Source of the DNA: CAJQGY01 sp964417685
GTDB taxonomy: Bacteria; Pseudomonadota; Gammaproteobacteria; Magnimaribacterales; D2472
DNA length: 31,410 bases
Direction: 5' to 3'
Assembly: GCA_964417685.1 (NCBI GenBank)
Contig: CAYQIT010000009.1
Coordinates: 1 to 31,410, forward strand
The notes beneath the pieces were generated by a model. The model saw only the letters and a list, made by a program, of their open reading frames with translations, did no database searches and had not been told where the DNA came from. Positions within the stretch are counted from its first letter, which is position 1. Each line of letters starts with the position of its first letter. A program made the translations under genes and the position numbers. Shown piece after piece: positions 23,375-31,056 of the stretch.

Positions 23375-24670
23375 ATGGAAAAAAATATTTTTAAAGCTAG
23401 GCGAGAGGGTTTAACAAACGTTATACCCAATAATTCAGCTCTTATATTGAAAGGCGCTGAAAGTAAGTATAGGAATTCAGATACTGCATATGCATTTAGG
23501 CAGGACAGCAGTTTTTATTATTTTTCAGGCTTTTCAGAGCCCTCATCTGTAATGGTGCTGGTAAATGATAATAATAATATCTATTCAATAATTTTTGTTC
23601 CCATGAAAGATAAGGTTAAAGAAATATGGGATGGCTATAGAGCAGGGCCTGAAGGTGCCGTAAAAGATTATCTTTTTGATCAAGCGTTCAATAATTCAGA
23701 TCTAGATAAAGAAGTGCCTGAGATACTAAAAGGTAAGCAGAAGCTCTTCTACTCTTTTGGTAAAGATCAGGATTTTGATAAAAAAGTTATTGAATGGACC
23801 AATATTGCAAATACAGCAGAAAGGCATAGCAAAACTATCGACATGGTAGATTCTACTTCATTAGTTGGAAATATAAGACTTATCAAAGATGATGCAGAGA
23901 TTGATACATTAAAAAAATCATGTGAAATATCTGCTGATGCACATGTTGAAATCATGAAAACAATTAAGCCCGGCCAAACAGAGCAAGACGTTGAGACACA
24001 ATACTTATATGAGTTTGCAAAAAGAGGCAGTAGGTTTCCAGCCTATACCCCAATTGTAGCTGGTGGAGAGAATGCATGTGTATTGCATTATGTAGAAAAT
24101 AATCAACCACTGCATGATGGAGAACTAATCCTTGTTGATGCTGGCGGTGAATATGAGATGTATGCATCTGATATTACAAGAACATTTCCTGTTAATGGAA
24201 AATTTTCTAAGGAGCAGCGCGAAATCTATAATATCGTTTATAAGGCCAATCAAGAGGCAATCCAAGCAGTCCGCTCAGGTAATAATATTATGGAACCTCA
24301 GATAATATCAGAAAAGGTAATAACACGCGGATTAGTTGATTTAGGAATTCTCAAAGGTAATCCAGACGAGCTTTATGAAGCAGGCGCACATAAAGATTTT
24401 TATATGCATAAGGTTGGGCACTGGCTTGGACTAGACGTTCATGATGCTGGAGATTACATGGAGGGTGATGAATTTATGTCATATAAGCCTGGCATGGTAA
24501 CCACAATTGAACCAGGAATTTATATAAGCAGTTCAGCAGACGTGGATGATAAGTGGAAAGGAATCGGTGTAAGAATAGAGGATGATATTCTTGTCACAAA
24601 TGATGGTAATGTTAATTTAACTGAAAAAGTTCCATCCAACCCTGATGAAATAGAAGCATTGATGTCTTAA
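23375..24670 (+). CDS. pepP: Xaa-Pro aminopeptidase
   Basis: PepP is a manganese metallopeptidase that removes N-terminal residues preceding proline. The 431-residue protein has the aminopeptidase P N-terminal domain (about 1-165, including FYYFSGFSEPSSV) and the pita-bread catalytic domain. All five metal ligands are visible: Asp255 (LVDAGGEY), Asp266 (ASDITRTFP), His349 (HKVGHWLGLDVHD), Glu379 (TIEPGIYI) and Glu402 (RIEDDILVT). The ATG follows TAAAAT by five bases without a Shine-Dalgarno sequence. It is followed by ubiH three bases after its stop, the pepP-ubiH order seen in E. coli and relatives. Confidence 0.95.
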   Translation: MEKNIFKARREGLTNVIPNNSALILKGAESKYRNSDTAYAFRQDSSFYYFSGFSEPSSVMVLVNDNNNIYSIIFVPMKDKVKEIWDGYRAGPEGAVKDYLFDQAFNNSDLDKEVPEILKGKQKLFYSFGKDQDFDKKVIEWTNIANTAERHSKTIDMVDSTSLVGNIRLIKDDAEIDTLKKSCEISADAHVEIMKTIKPGQTEQDVETQYLYEFAKRGSRFPAYTPIVAGGENACVLHYVENNQPLHDGELILVDAGGEYEMYASDITRTFPVNGKFSKEQREIYNIVYKANQEAIQAVRSGNNIMEPQIISEKVITRGLVDLGILKGNPDELYEAGAHKDFYMHKVGHWLGLDVHDAGDYMEGDEFMSYKPGMVTTIEPGIYISSSADVDDKWKGIGVRIEDDILVTNDGNVNLTEKVPSNPDEIEALMS

Positions 24671-24673
24671 ATA

Positions 24674-25807
24674 ATGGATGCTCCTATTACTATATCGGGA
24701 GGCGGGCTAATAGGAAATTATATTTCTAGGAGACTCAAACGGTCAGGGATAAGAACACTCATTATTGAAAAAGGTGATAAACCCCAAGTATCATCAAGCT
24801 CTGTTAGAACAATAACCCTTAACCCAAGATCGGTTGAGCTCTTAAGACTTGAAGGCATTCAGATACAGTCAGCAAGTGTAAAAAAAATTCATGCATCAGA
24901 TGGAAGCAGCTCTGGAAAAATAACATTTTCATCAGATGAGATTGGCTATAAGGAGCTGTCTTCTGTTGTGATGTTTGATGATTTAAATATAGCGCTACAA
25001 AAAGACAATATTGATAACACTTTATTTGACAGAGAGATAAGATCAATTGAATTAAATAAGAATTTAAACAAAACCGAAATAGTACTATCAGATTCAAGCA
25101 AGCTTTCATCCGAAATTCTAATTGCTTGCGATGGAAGAAATTCGAATGTAGCAAACCTATATAATTTTCATAACGTATCTAAAGACTACAAACAAACCGC
25201 TGCGACCTTCTTGGTTGAATCAGGCCATGATAGCAGTGAGGCGCATCAAATTTTTTCCGAGATTGGTATCTTTGCATATATGCCATCTCCAATTGAAAGC
25301 ACCTATACAATTGTTTGGTCTATAGATAATTCATTATTAAAGAATATAAGCATCCAAGATTTTGTGAATAAAAATTTATCATATTTTGAAAAAAAGTTAG
25401 GACATAAAATGCGAATTTCTAGCGAGCTTTTAAGTTTTAATTTATCAAATCATTACTTTAAAGAATATATTAAAGATTCGGTTGTTTTAATAGCAGACGC
25501 AGCACATTCAATTCATCCATTAGCAGGACAGGGCGTTAATCTTGGTTTTGCCGACGCTGATATACTTTGTCAAAAAGTTGAGAATGCACACAGGCTTGGC
25601 TTTAGTCTTAATGAGCCAACCTTTTTAAGCAAATACTCTATTGAGAGAAAGGCCTTAAATCTTTTTATGCTTAAATCAATGGATATGCTCTTGGAAAGCT
25701 TTAGAGTTCGAAATGTTTATTTTAATCTTCTAAGAGGTTTGGGTCTAAAAAGCTTAAATAAATCAAAAATGATCAAGGCTTTTTTTATAAAAAGGGCCTC
25801 TGGTTAG
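24674..25807 (+). CDS. ubiH: UbiH/UbiI-type FAD-dependent ubiquinone hydroxylase
   Basis: This 377-residue flavoprotein monooxygenase belongs to the UbiH/UbiF/UbiI/VisC group that hydroxylates the aromatic ring of ubiquinone precursors. The N-terminal dinucleotide fold ISGGGLIGNYI (Gly9, Gly11, Gly14) and the second FAD motif LIADAAHSIHPLAGQGVNLG near residue 275 are clear, as is SSVRTITLNPRSVELL. The symbol rests on its position directly after pepP; regiospecificity cannot be read from sequence. The ubiI/visC gene that often follows is absent. A hairpin after its stop probably terminates the pepP-ubiH transcript. Confidence 0.85.
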   Translation: MDAPITISGGGLIGNYISRRLKRSGIRTLIIEKGDKPQVSSSSVRTITLNPRSVELLRLEGIQIQSASVKKIHASDGSSSGKITFSSDEIGYKELSSVVMFDDLNIALQKDNIDNTLFDREIRSIELNKNLNKTEIVLSDSSKLSSEILIACDGRNSNVANLYNFHNVSKDYKQTAATFLVESGHDSSEAHQIFSEIGIFAYMPSPIESTYTIVWSIDNSLLKNISIQDFVNKNLSYFEKKLGHKMRISSELLSFNLSNHYFKEYIKDSVVLIADAAHSIHPLAGQGVNLGFADADILCQKVENAHRLGFSLNEPTFLSKYSIERKALNLFMLKSMDMLLESFRVRNVYFNLLRGLGLKSLNKSKMIKAFFIKRASG

Positions 25808-25816
25808 AAACTACTT

Positions 25817-25840
25817 AAAGTATAGAGGTTTATACTTTTT
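25817..25840 (+). terminator. Probable terminator between convergent ubiH and rpmB
   Basis: AAAGTATA (25817-25824) and TATACTTT (25831-25838) form an eight-pair stem with a six-base loop, followed by TT to give five consecutive T residues. The stem overlaps the end of rpmB by about nine bases. It is A/T-rich and weaker than the terminator at 16796. Confidence 0.5.
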
Positions 25841-26066
25841 CGCCTCTAGCTCTTATCTCTTTTAGAACCTGGCTAATGCCTTTTTTATCAATAATTCTCA
25901 TACCTTTTGCAGACACTTTAAGATTAACAAACCTATTCTCAGATTCTACCCAAAACTTGTGGGCATGAAGGTTTGGAAAAAATTTTCTCTTAGTCCTATT
26001 CTTAGCATGAGAAACGTTATTCCCAGACTGAGGTATCTTTCCTGTTACTTGACATATTTTACTCAT
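25830..26066 (-). CDS. rpmB: 50S ribosomal protein L28
   Basis: L28 is a small component of the large ribosomal subunit. The 78-residue sequence matches the gammaproteobacterial form closely: CQVTGKIPQSGNNVSHAKN at the start, RKFFPNLHAHKFWVESENRF, and VSAKGMRIIDKKGI. It lacks a CxxC zinc motif, as does E. coli L28. The usual partner rpmG (L33) is not found downstream; instead the convergent ubiH gene follows. TATAAA on the minus strand precedes the start with a leader of only a few bases and no Shine-Dalgarno sequence. Confidence 0.96.
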   Translation of the reverse strand: MSKICQVTGKIPQSGNNVSHAKNRTKRKFFPNLHAHKFWVESENRFVNLKVSAKGMRIIDKKGISQVLKEIRARGEKV

Positions 26067-26125
26067 AGAAACGCGATTTTATAGATAAGTTGTTCACTTA
26101 GCAATACCATAGACATATTAATATT

Positions 26126-26611
26126 ATGAAAGAAATATTTTTTTTAAGACATGCCAATTCTCCATGGGCAAACATGTCGCACTCAGATTTTGAGAGACCT
26201 ATCGATGAGAAGGGCTACAAAGAACTAAGACTGCTATCTCATAGGATTTCAGAACAAAAATATTCTGTAGAGAAGATATTTTGTAGCCCATCGAAAAGAA
26301 CATCTGAGACCACAGATTTAATTTCAAGTGAATTTAATTTTAATATTGATAACGTTAGGTATCTAAATTTTCTTTATTCAGGATCGGTAGATGATTTAAT
26401 TAATTTCATTTCAGAATTAGACAAATCAATCAACTCCATATTGATAGTTGGGCATAATCCAATGATGCATGAGGCTATTCATATATTGACCAGAAAGAAC
26501 ATTGAAAATTTTGAACCTGCTACTTTATCCTTAATAAGTACAACCTCATGGACATCTATAAGAGAATCTAAGTTAAAATTCATAGTTAGCCCTAAAGATA
26601 TTGAAAAATGA
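26126..26611 (+). CDS. SixA-like histidine phosphatase family protein
   Basis: The 161-residue protein is a member of the histidine phosphatase (phosphoglycerate mutase-like) superfamily, nearest in size and layout to SixA-type phosphohistidine phosphatases. The catalytic RHA motif (FFLRHANSPWA) replaces the more common RHG but is frequent in this subgroup. FCSPSKRTSETTDLI and VGHNPMMHEAIHIL carry the second arginine and second catalytic histidine. The substrate is not predictable. It overlaps dut by four bases (ATGA), implying co-translation. CATATT lies six bases before the ATG without a Shine-Dalgarno sequence. Confidence 0.8.
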   Translation: MKEIFFLRHANSPWANMSHSDFERPIDEKGYKELRLLSHRISEQKYSVEKIFCSPSKRTSETTDLISSEFNFNIDNVRYLNFLYSGSVDDLINFISELDKSINSILIVGHNPMMHEAIHILTRKNIENFEPATLSLISTTSWTSIRESKLKFIVSPKDIEK

Positions 26612-27063
26612 AAGAGATAGACATAAAGATTTTAAACCCATTAATTAAAGATAAAATTTCTCTTCCTGAGTATGGAACAGAAGGCTCAGGCGGCATGGAC
26701 TTAAGAGCCTGCTTGGATAATAAAATCGAATTAGCGCCATCTGAGACTATTATGATACCTATGGGGTTTGCAATGCATTTAGCAGACAAGAGCCTAGCAG
26801 CACTTGTTATTCCAAGGTCAGGCCTGGGATCAAAGCATGGCATTGTTCTGGGAAACCTAGTTGGCTTAATTGATTCTGACTACCAAGGTGAGCTAATGGT
26901 GCCTGCATGGAATAGATCAGAAAAGAGCTTTACCATAAATCCAGGTGACAGGATTGCGCAAATGATTATTGTTCCAGTAGTGCAAGCAAAGTTTAATATC
27001 GTAGCTGATTTTGAGGAATCAGTTAGAGGAGAGAAAGGTTTCGGGAGTTCAGGTATAAATTGA
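26608..27063 (+). CDS. dut: Deoxyuridine 5'-triphosphate nucleotidohydrolase (dUTPase)
   Basis: Dut hydrolyses dUTP to dUMP and pyrophosphate, keeping uracil out of DNA and supplying dTMP synthesis. The 151-residue trimeric-type enzyme shows its five motifs: GSGGMDLRA, IPRSGLGSKHGI, GNLVGLIDSDYQGEL with the catalytic aspartate, GDRIAQMII, and the C-terminal RGEKGFGSSG arm. It is coupled to the SixA-like gene upstream rather than to coaBC (dfp), its common neighbour elsewhere. Only five bases separate its stop from the convergent rpmE gene. Confidence 0.96.
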   Translation: MKEIDIKILNPLIKDKISLPEYGTEGSGGMDLRACLDNKIELAPSETIMIPMGFAMHLADKSLAALVIPRSGLGSKHGIVLGNLVGLIDSDYQGELMVPAWNRSEKSFTINPGDRIAQMIIVPVVQAKFNIVADFEESVRGEKGFGSSGIN

Positions 27064-27068
27064 TTAAA

Positions 27069-27317
27069 TTACTTCTTTTTACCAAATCTTTCTTCAAATT
27101 TTTGAACCCTTCCGCCAGTATCAATAATTTTTTGAGTACCAGTATAAAATGGATGAGAAGCAGAAGATATATCGAGGGGAAAGTAGGGGTAAGTATTACC
27201 ATCTTCCCATTCTTTTGTTTGAGTAGTTTGAAGAGTTGATCGAATTAACCAGTGTTTATCAGCACTAGAATCATGGAACAAAACTTCACGGTATTCAGGA
27301 TGTATATCTTTTTTCAT
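27069..27317 (-). CDS. rpmE2: 50S ribosomal protein L31, type B
   Basis: The 82-residue protein is the zinc-free (type B) form of ribosomal protein L31: it begins MKKDIHPEYREVLFHDSSAD and includes SSASHPFYTGTQKIIDTGGRVQKFEERF, but has no cysteine at all, whereas type A L31 has a zinc-binding CxxC. In bacteria with both, type B is often induced by zinc starvation. No Zur-like operator stands out upstream, so it may be the constitutive or only L31 here. It is divergent from priA, with about 58 bases between, and convergent with dut. Confidence 0.93.
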   Translation of the reverse strand: MKKDIHPEYREVLFHDSSADKHWLIRSTLQTTQTKEWEDGNTYPYFPLDISSASHPFYTGTQKIIDTGGRVQKFEERFGKKK

Positions 27318-27375
27318 AATAAAATCAAATTTGGATGAGAACTATAACAAAAAAACCTCTGTTTACAATGAAAAA

Positions 27376-29358
27376 ATGAATTTTTTTTACTATCAAATAG
27401 CTATACCTTTACCGATTAAGGGAACTTTTACCTATAAAAGTAAAGTTTTTCTTAAAAATGGATCTAGGGCTCAAGTTTCTTTTAGAAATAAAAAAGTAAT
27501 GGGGATAGTTATAAAACAAATAAAAAAAATACCAGAATATAAAGTAAAAGAAATTGTTGAAACTTTTCAAGAAAATCTAGTTTTTGAAAGCAATGAATTT
27601 GAATGTCTTATTTGGGCTTCAAAATATTATCATCATCCTATAGGAGACGTTTTCAGCACATTTATGCCAAAGCTCCTCAAAGACAATAAGAAGAGCTTAG
27701 AAACATCATCAAGCTTAGATGAGAATAAACATACTTATGAAATTAATTTAGAAAACAAACCCTCCAAACTTACAAAACAGCAACATAGCGCTATTAATAA
27801 TCTTAAAACTACTGATTTTAATATCAACTTAATTAATGGAGTAACCGGCTCAGGCAAGACAGAGATTTATTTAGATTTAACTGAAAAAAAAATTAAAGAG
27901 GGAAAGTCTATTCTCATTTTAGTCCCCGAAATTAATTTAACACCGCAGTTATATAAAATATTTTCTGATAGGTTTGACGGCAGTGTGGGCTTATATCATT
28001 CCAAACAAACCCCCCTTCAAAGATTTAATGTTTGGAAGGGAGCAAAGAGCGGCGAGATAAGGATTGTTATCGGAACTCGCTCGGCGATTATGAATCCACT
28101 AAATAATCTTGGTTTGATAATCATTGATGAAGAGCATGATCAATCATTTAAGCAAACAGAAGGGTTCAAGTTTTCTGCGAGGGAGCTAGGAATTAAGCGT
28201 GCTCAGAAGATTGATATACCAATAATTTTTGGGTCAGCTACACCCTCGCTATCTCTTCTAAAGCTGGTTAGTCAGAATAAAGCCAATGAAGTTAAATTAA
28301 CTAAGCGAGTTGATGGCCAAGATCCCCCCAAGCTAGTTATTATGGATATCAATAATCAGGAGCTAAATTCAGGGATCTCAAACGAATCTTTTAATGCCAT
28401 AGAGGCCACTCTTAGTAAAGGCAAGCAAGTACTAGTTTTTATTAATAGAAGAGGCTTTGCCCCTCTTTTAGAGTGTTTAGCTTGTGGCTGGAATGCTGAA
28501 TGTAATTCATGCGAATCTAGTCTCGTATATCATAAAGTAAGAAACAGATTGGTATGTCATAGGTGTGAGTCTGCTTATGGAAAGCCCGTTTACTGTCCTA
28601 ATTGCGGCTCAGATAAGCTTAAATTATTTGGTTTAGGGACTGAGCAGGTTGAAGAGCATCTGGCTGAAAATTTTCCAGGCGTTGAAATAATTAGAATCGA
28701 TCACGACTCTACAAGAAAAAAGGGTGCAATCGATAATATTTATAAGAAATTAGAAGACGGAGCCCCGTCTATTCTTGTTGGAACACAAATGCTTACAAAA
28801 GGGCATGACTTTAATAATGTATCTCTAACCTTGGTTTTAAATGCAGATAATGGCCTCATCAGTCCAGAAATTAATGCATTAGAAAAAGTCTCTCAGTTAT
28901 TAATACAGGTTTCTGGAAGGGCTGGAAGAAAAGATAAAGATGCCAAAGTCATTATTCAAACTAGATACCCAAACGACAAGACACTAAATCAATTAAAACA
29001 AGGATCATATTCTGTATTTTCTGAAAAAATGCTTTTAGAGCATGAAAATTTAAATCTACCTCCATATTCATGTGCTTCTATATTAAGGGCGACATCACCA
29101 ACACAAAATAACAATCTAAATTTTTTGAATAAAGTTAAAAACTTATTAATAAATAAAAAAAATATAACTTCCATTGGGCCACTTCCATCGTTTGTTGCAA
29201 AATCAAAAGGTTCTTATAAACACTCCTTGTATATTCAAACTAACTCAAGAGTTTATTTGAACAAAGTCTTAAATCATCTAGATCAAGAGATAGAAAAAAT
29301 AAATGAAGCTAAAAAAGTAAAATGGAGTTTTGATATAGACCCAGTAGAGTATTCTTAG
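27376..29358 (+). CDS. priA: Primosomal replication restart helicase PriA
   Basis: PriA recognises abandoned replication forks and reloads the replicative helicase. The 660-residue protein has the N-terminal 3'-DNA-binding region (IAIPLPIKGTFTYKS), helicase motifs GVTGSGKTEIY (Walker A) and IIIDEEHDQSF (DEEH), and GSATPSLSL. The zinc-binding insertion has eight cysteines in CLAC, CNSC, CHRC and CPNC pairs. GTQMLTKGHDF and QVSGRAGR are motifs V and VI. ATG 27376 matches the known N-terminus; a TTG 15 codons upstream would add sequence foreign to the family. TACAAT lies six bases before that ATG. Its stop overlaps the convergent amidase stop by four bases. Confidence 0.95.
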   Translation: MNFFYYQIAIPLPIKGTFTYKSKVFLKNGSRAQVSFRNKKVMGIVIKQIKKIPEYKVKEIVETFQENLVFESNEFECLIWASKYYHHPIGDVFSTFMPKLLKDNKKSLETSSSLDENKHTYEINLENKPSKLTKQQHSAINNLKTTDFNINLINGVTGSGKTEIYLDLTEKKIKEGKSILILVPEINLTPQLYKIFSDRFDGSVGLYHSKQTPLQRFNVWKGAKSGEIRIVIGTRSAIMNPLNNLGLIIIDEEHDQSFKQTEGFKFSARELGIKRAQKIDIPIIFGSATPSLSLLKLVSQNKANEVKLTKRVDGQDPPKLVIMDINNQELNSGISNESFNAIEATLSKGKQVLVFINRRGFAPLLECLACGWNAECNSCESSLVYHKVRNRLVCHRCESAYGKPVYCPNCGSDKLKLFGLGTEQVEEHLAENFPGVEIIRIDHDSTRKKGAIDNIYKKLEDGAPSILVGTQMLTKGHDFNNVSLTLVLNADNGLISPEINALEKVSQLLIQVSGRAGRKDKDAKVIIQTRYPNDKTLNQLKQGSYSVFSEKMLLEHENLNLPPYSCASILRATSPTQNNNLNFLNKVKNLLINKKNITSIGPLPSFVAKSKGSYKHSLYIQTNSRVYLNKVLNHLDQEIEKINEAKKVKWSFDIDPVEYS

Positions 29359-30617
29359 ATTTTAATTTTAATAATTTGACCAGGATAAATTGGACTATTT
29401 TTCAATGAGTTCTCCTCTTGTATTGCATCTACTGATACTCCAAACCTTACAGCTATCTCAGACAGAACATCTCCTCTTTGTATTTCATAAAGTACATATT
29501 CGGAATTAGAATTAAACCAGCTCTCACTGAGATTGTTTTCTTTGAAGTAGTCGTGAATGCCTAAAAATATAGAACGCGCAATCATTCTTCTGCCTGGCTT
29601 TCCTTTCAACCTTTCTGCATCATCTGGATTTGATATAAATCCAGCTTCAACAAGTACGGAAGGAGTATCAAATGACTTTAATACCCTGAAGTCTGCGTAC
29701 TCTACGTTTTTCTTGTGTAGTTTCGTGTATGGATCCCTTTTAAGTTGAGAAAGAATACTATTACCTAATTTTTTACTCTCTTCTAATTTAGATTTGTATT
29801 TTGAAGGATATTTAACTTGGGCCTTGTCTTCATCAAAATCATCTTCATCAATCTCGCCAATCTTAGATTTAAGCTGCTTCTTAGAAAGATTTTCAGCCGT
29901 TATGCTTGAGTACTCCTTGGACCATATAAATACAGAAGCACCTTTAACAGATGACAATCTAAAGCCATCAGCATGAATAGATATTGATATATCAGCAGCC
30001 TCTCTTCTTGCTCTAAGGTATCTTTCGTTAAGATCTACAAAACTGTCATCATCCCTTATCATCACCGGTTTATAACCTTTCACATCCCTAAGAGTTCTCT
30101 CAAGCTCTTTAGCTATAAGAAGATTTATATCTTTTTCTAGAACATTATTTGTTCCCACTGCTCCAGGGTCTCTTCCTCCATGACCTGCATCAATTGAAAC
30201 TATAATATCTCTGATATTTTTAGAGATATTTTTACTTCTTTTAATTGCAAGACCCAATACAACTCCATTCTCAGACTTTATTTGTGTTGGCTTAGTCCAA
30301 TTTACATACTCATATAGGTCGATAATAATTTTACTAATTGATCCCTCTTGAGACGATCTAATTTTCTTTATTGGAAAATTAAAATCCATAGGCTCTGTTG
30401 ATGCCAACTTTGAATCTTCAATTTCTATAACAATTCTTGATGGCTCTGTTAGCGAGTATGATCGAACATATGAAACTTTTTCTAGAAGGAAAGATATTTC
30501 AACAGATCTATCTTTTTTTTCCTTTACATCAAGAAATTCTATTTCATTTGCATTAATAGTCTGGATAGCTAGCAGAGACATAATTAAAAGTTTTTTATAC
30601 ATCTTCAAATAGATCAT
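29355..30617 (-). CDS. N-acetylmuramoyl-L-alanine amidase with AMIN and LysM domains
   Basis: This periplasmic zinc amidase cleaves the peptide from muramic acid during daughter-cell separation. The 420 residues comprise a signal peptide (KKLLIMSLLAIQTINA), an AMIN domain (about 25-120), an Amidase_3 domain (about 138-360) and one C-terminal LysM (about 373-418). Metal and catalytic residues appear in SIDAGHGGRDPGAVG, EKDINLLIAKELE, ISIHAD and VEAGFISNPDDA. The acidic insertion with GEIDEDDFDEDKAQ corresponds to the region that holds the autoinhibitory helix in AmiB/AmiC, normally relieved by EnvC/NlpD. An ATG at 30602 is an alternative start. It follows tsaE by seven bases, and mutL does not follow it. 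Confidence 0.92.
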   Translation of the reverse strand: MIYLKMYKKLLIMSLLAIQTINANEIEFLDVKEKKDRSVEISFLLEKVSYVRSYSLTEPSRIVIEIEDSKLASTEPMDFNFPIKKIRSSQEGSISKIIIDLYEYVNWTKPTQIKSENGVVLGLAIKRSKNISKNIRDIIVSIDAGHGGRDPGAVGTNNVLEKDINLLIAKELERTLRDVKGYKPVMIRDDDSFVDLNERYLRARREAADISISIHADGFRLSSVKGASVFIWSKEYSSITAENLSKKQLKSKIGEIDEDDFDEDKAQVKYPSKYKSKLEESKKLGNSILSQLKRDPYTKLHKKNVEYADFRVLKSFDTPSVLVEAGFISNPDDAERLKGKPGRRMIARSIFLGIHDYFKENNLSESWFNSNSEYVLYEIQRGDVLSEIAVRFGVSVDAIQEENSLKNSPIYPGQIIKIKI

Positions 30618-30624
30618 TTGTATT

Positions 30625-31056
30625 CTAATTTGAGAAAATTTTAACAGAAACTTCTCTCATTTCTTTTGAATGCTCAAGATAAATTTCTACATCAGGCTTT
30701 CTTTCGGAGAAAAGTTTTTCTGGCCACTCTATGAGAATAATTTTTTGTTTTTTTATATCTCTATCTAAGTCAAAGAGATCTATATCTTCTGTATCACCTG
30801 ATCTATATAAATCAATATGGAGAAATAGCAGCTCATCAAGCTCATACTCTTCGCAGAGGGTATAGGTGGGGCTTTTAACCATTCCATTCCATCCGCAGCT
30901 ATTAATAATAGATCTTGATAAGAACGTTTTTCCTGCACCCAAATCACCAATTAAATGAACCTCAAGATCTTTTGAACTATTCAAAACAAAATTGTGAGCA
31001 AACTTTTCACCAAAATCATGTGTTGCAGATTCATCAGCAAGTAAAACTTTCTTCAT
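30625..31056 (-). CDS. tsaE: tRNA threonylcarbamoyladenosine biosynthesis ATPase TsaE
   Basis: TsaE is the P-loop ATPase that supports the TsaB-TsaD complex in making t6A37 of ANN-decoding tRNAs. The 143-residue protein contains HLIGDLGAGKTFLSRSII with the Walker A motif, VKSPTYTLCEEYE, the HIDLYR motif and IILIEWPEKL, all standard in this family. It overlaps nnrD by four bases (ATGA) and is followed by the amidase, as in the nnr-tsaE-amiB order of E. coli. Confidence 0.95.
   Translation of the reverse strand: MKKVLLADESATHDFGEKFAHNFVLNSSKDLEVHLIGDLGAGKTFLSRSIINSCGWNGMVKSPTYTLCEEYELDELLFLHIDLYRSGDTEDIDLFDLDRDIKKQKIILIEWPEKLFSERKPDVEIYLEHSKEMREVSVKIFSN

Noticed and set aside
27331..27375. A 15-codon N-terminal extension of priA from TTG
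   Set aside because: PriA homologues begin at the equivalent of MNFFYYQIAIPLP, and the extension would occupy the promoter gap shared with rpmE.
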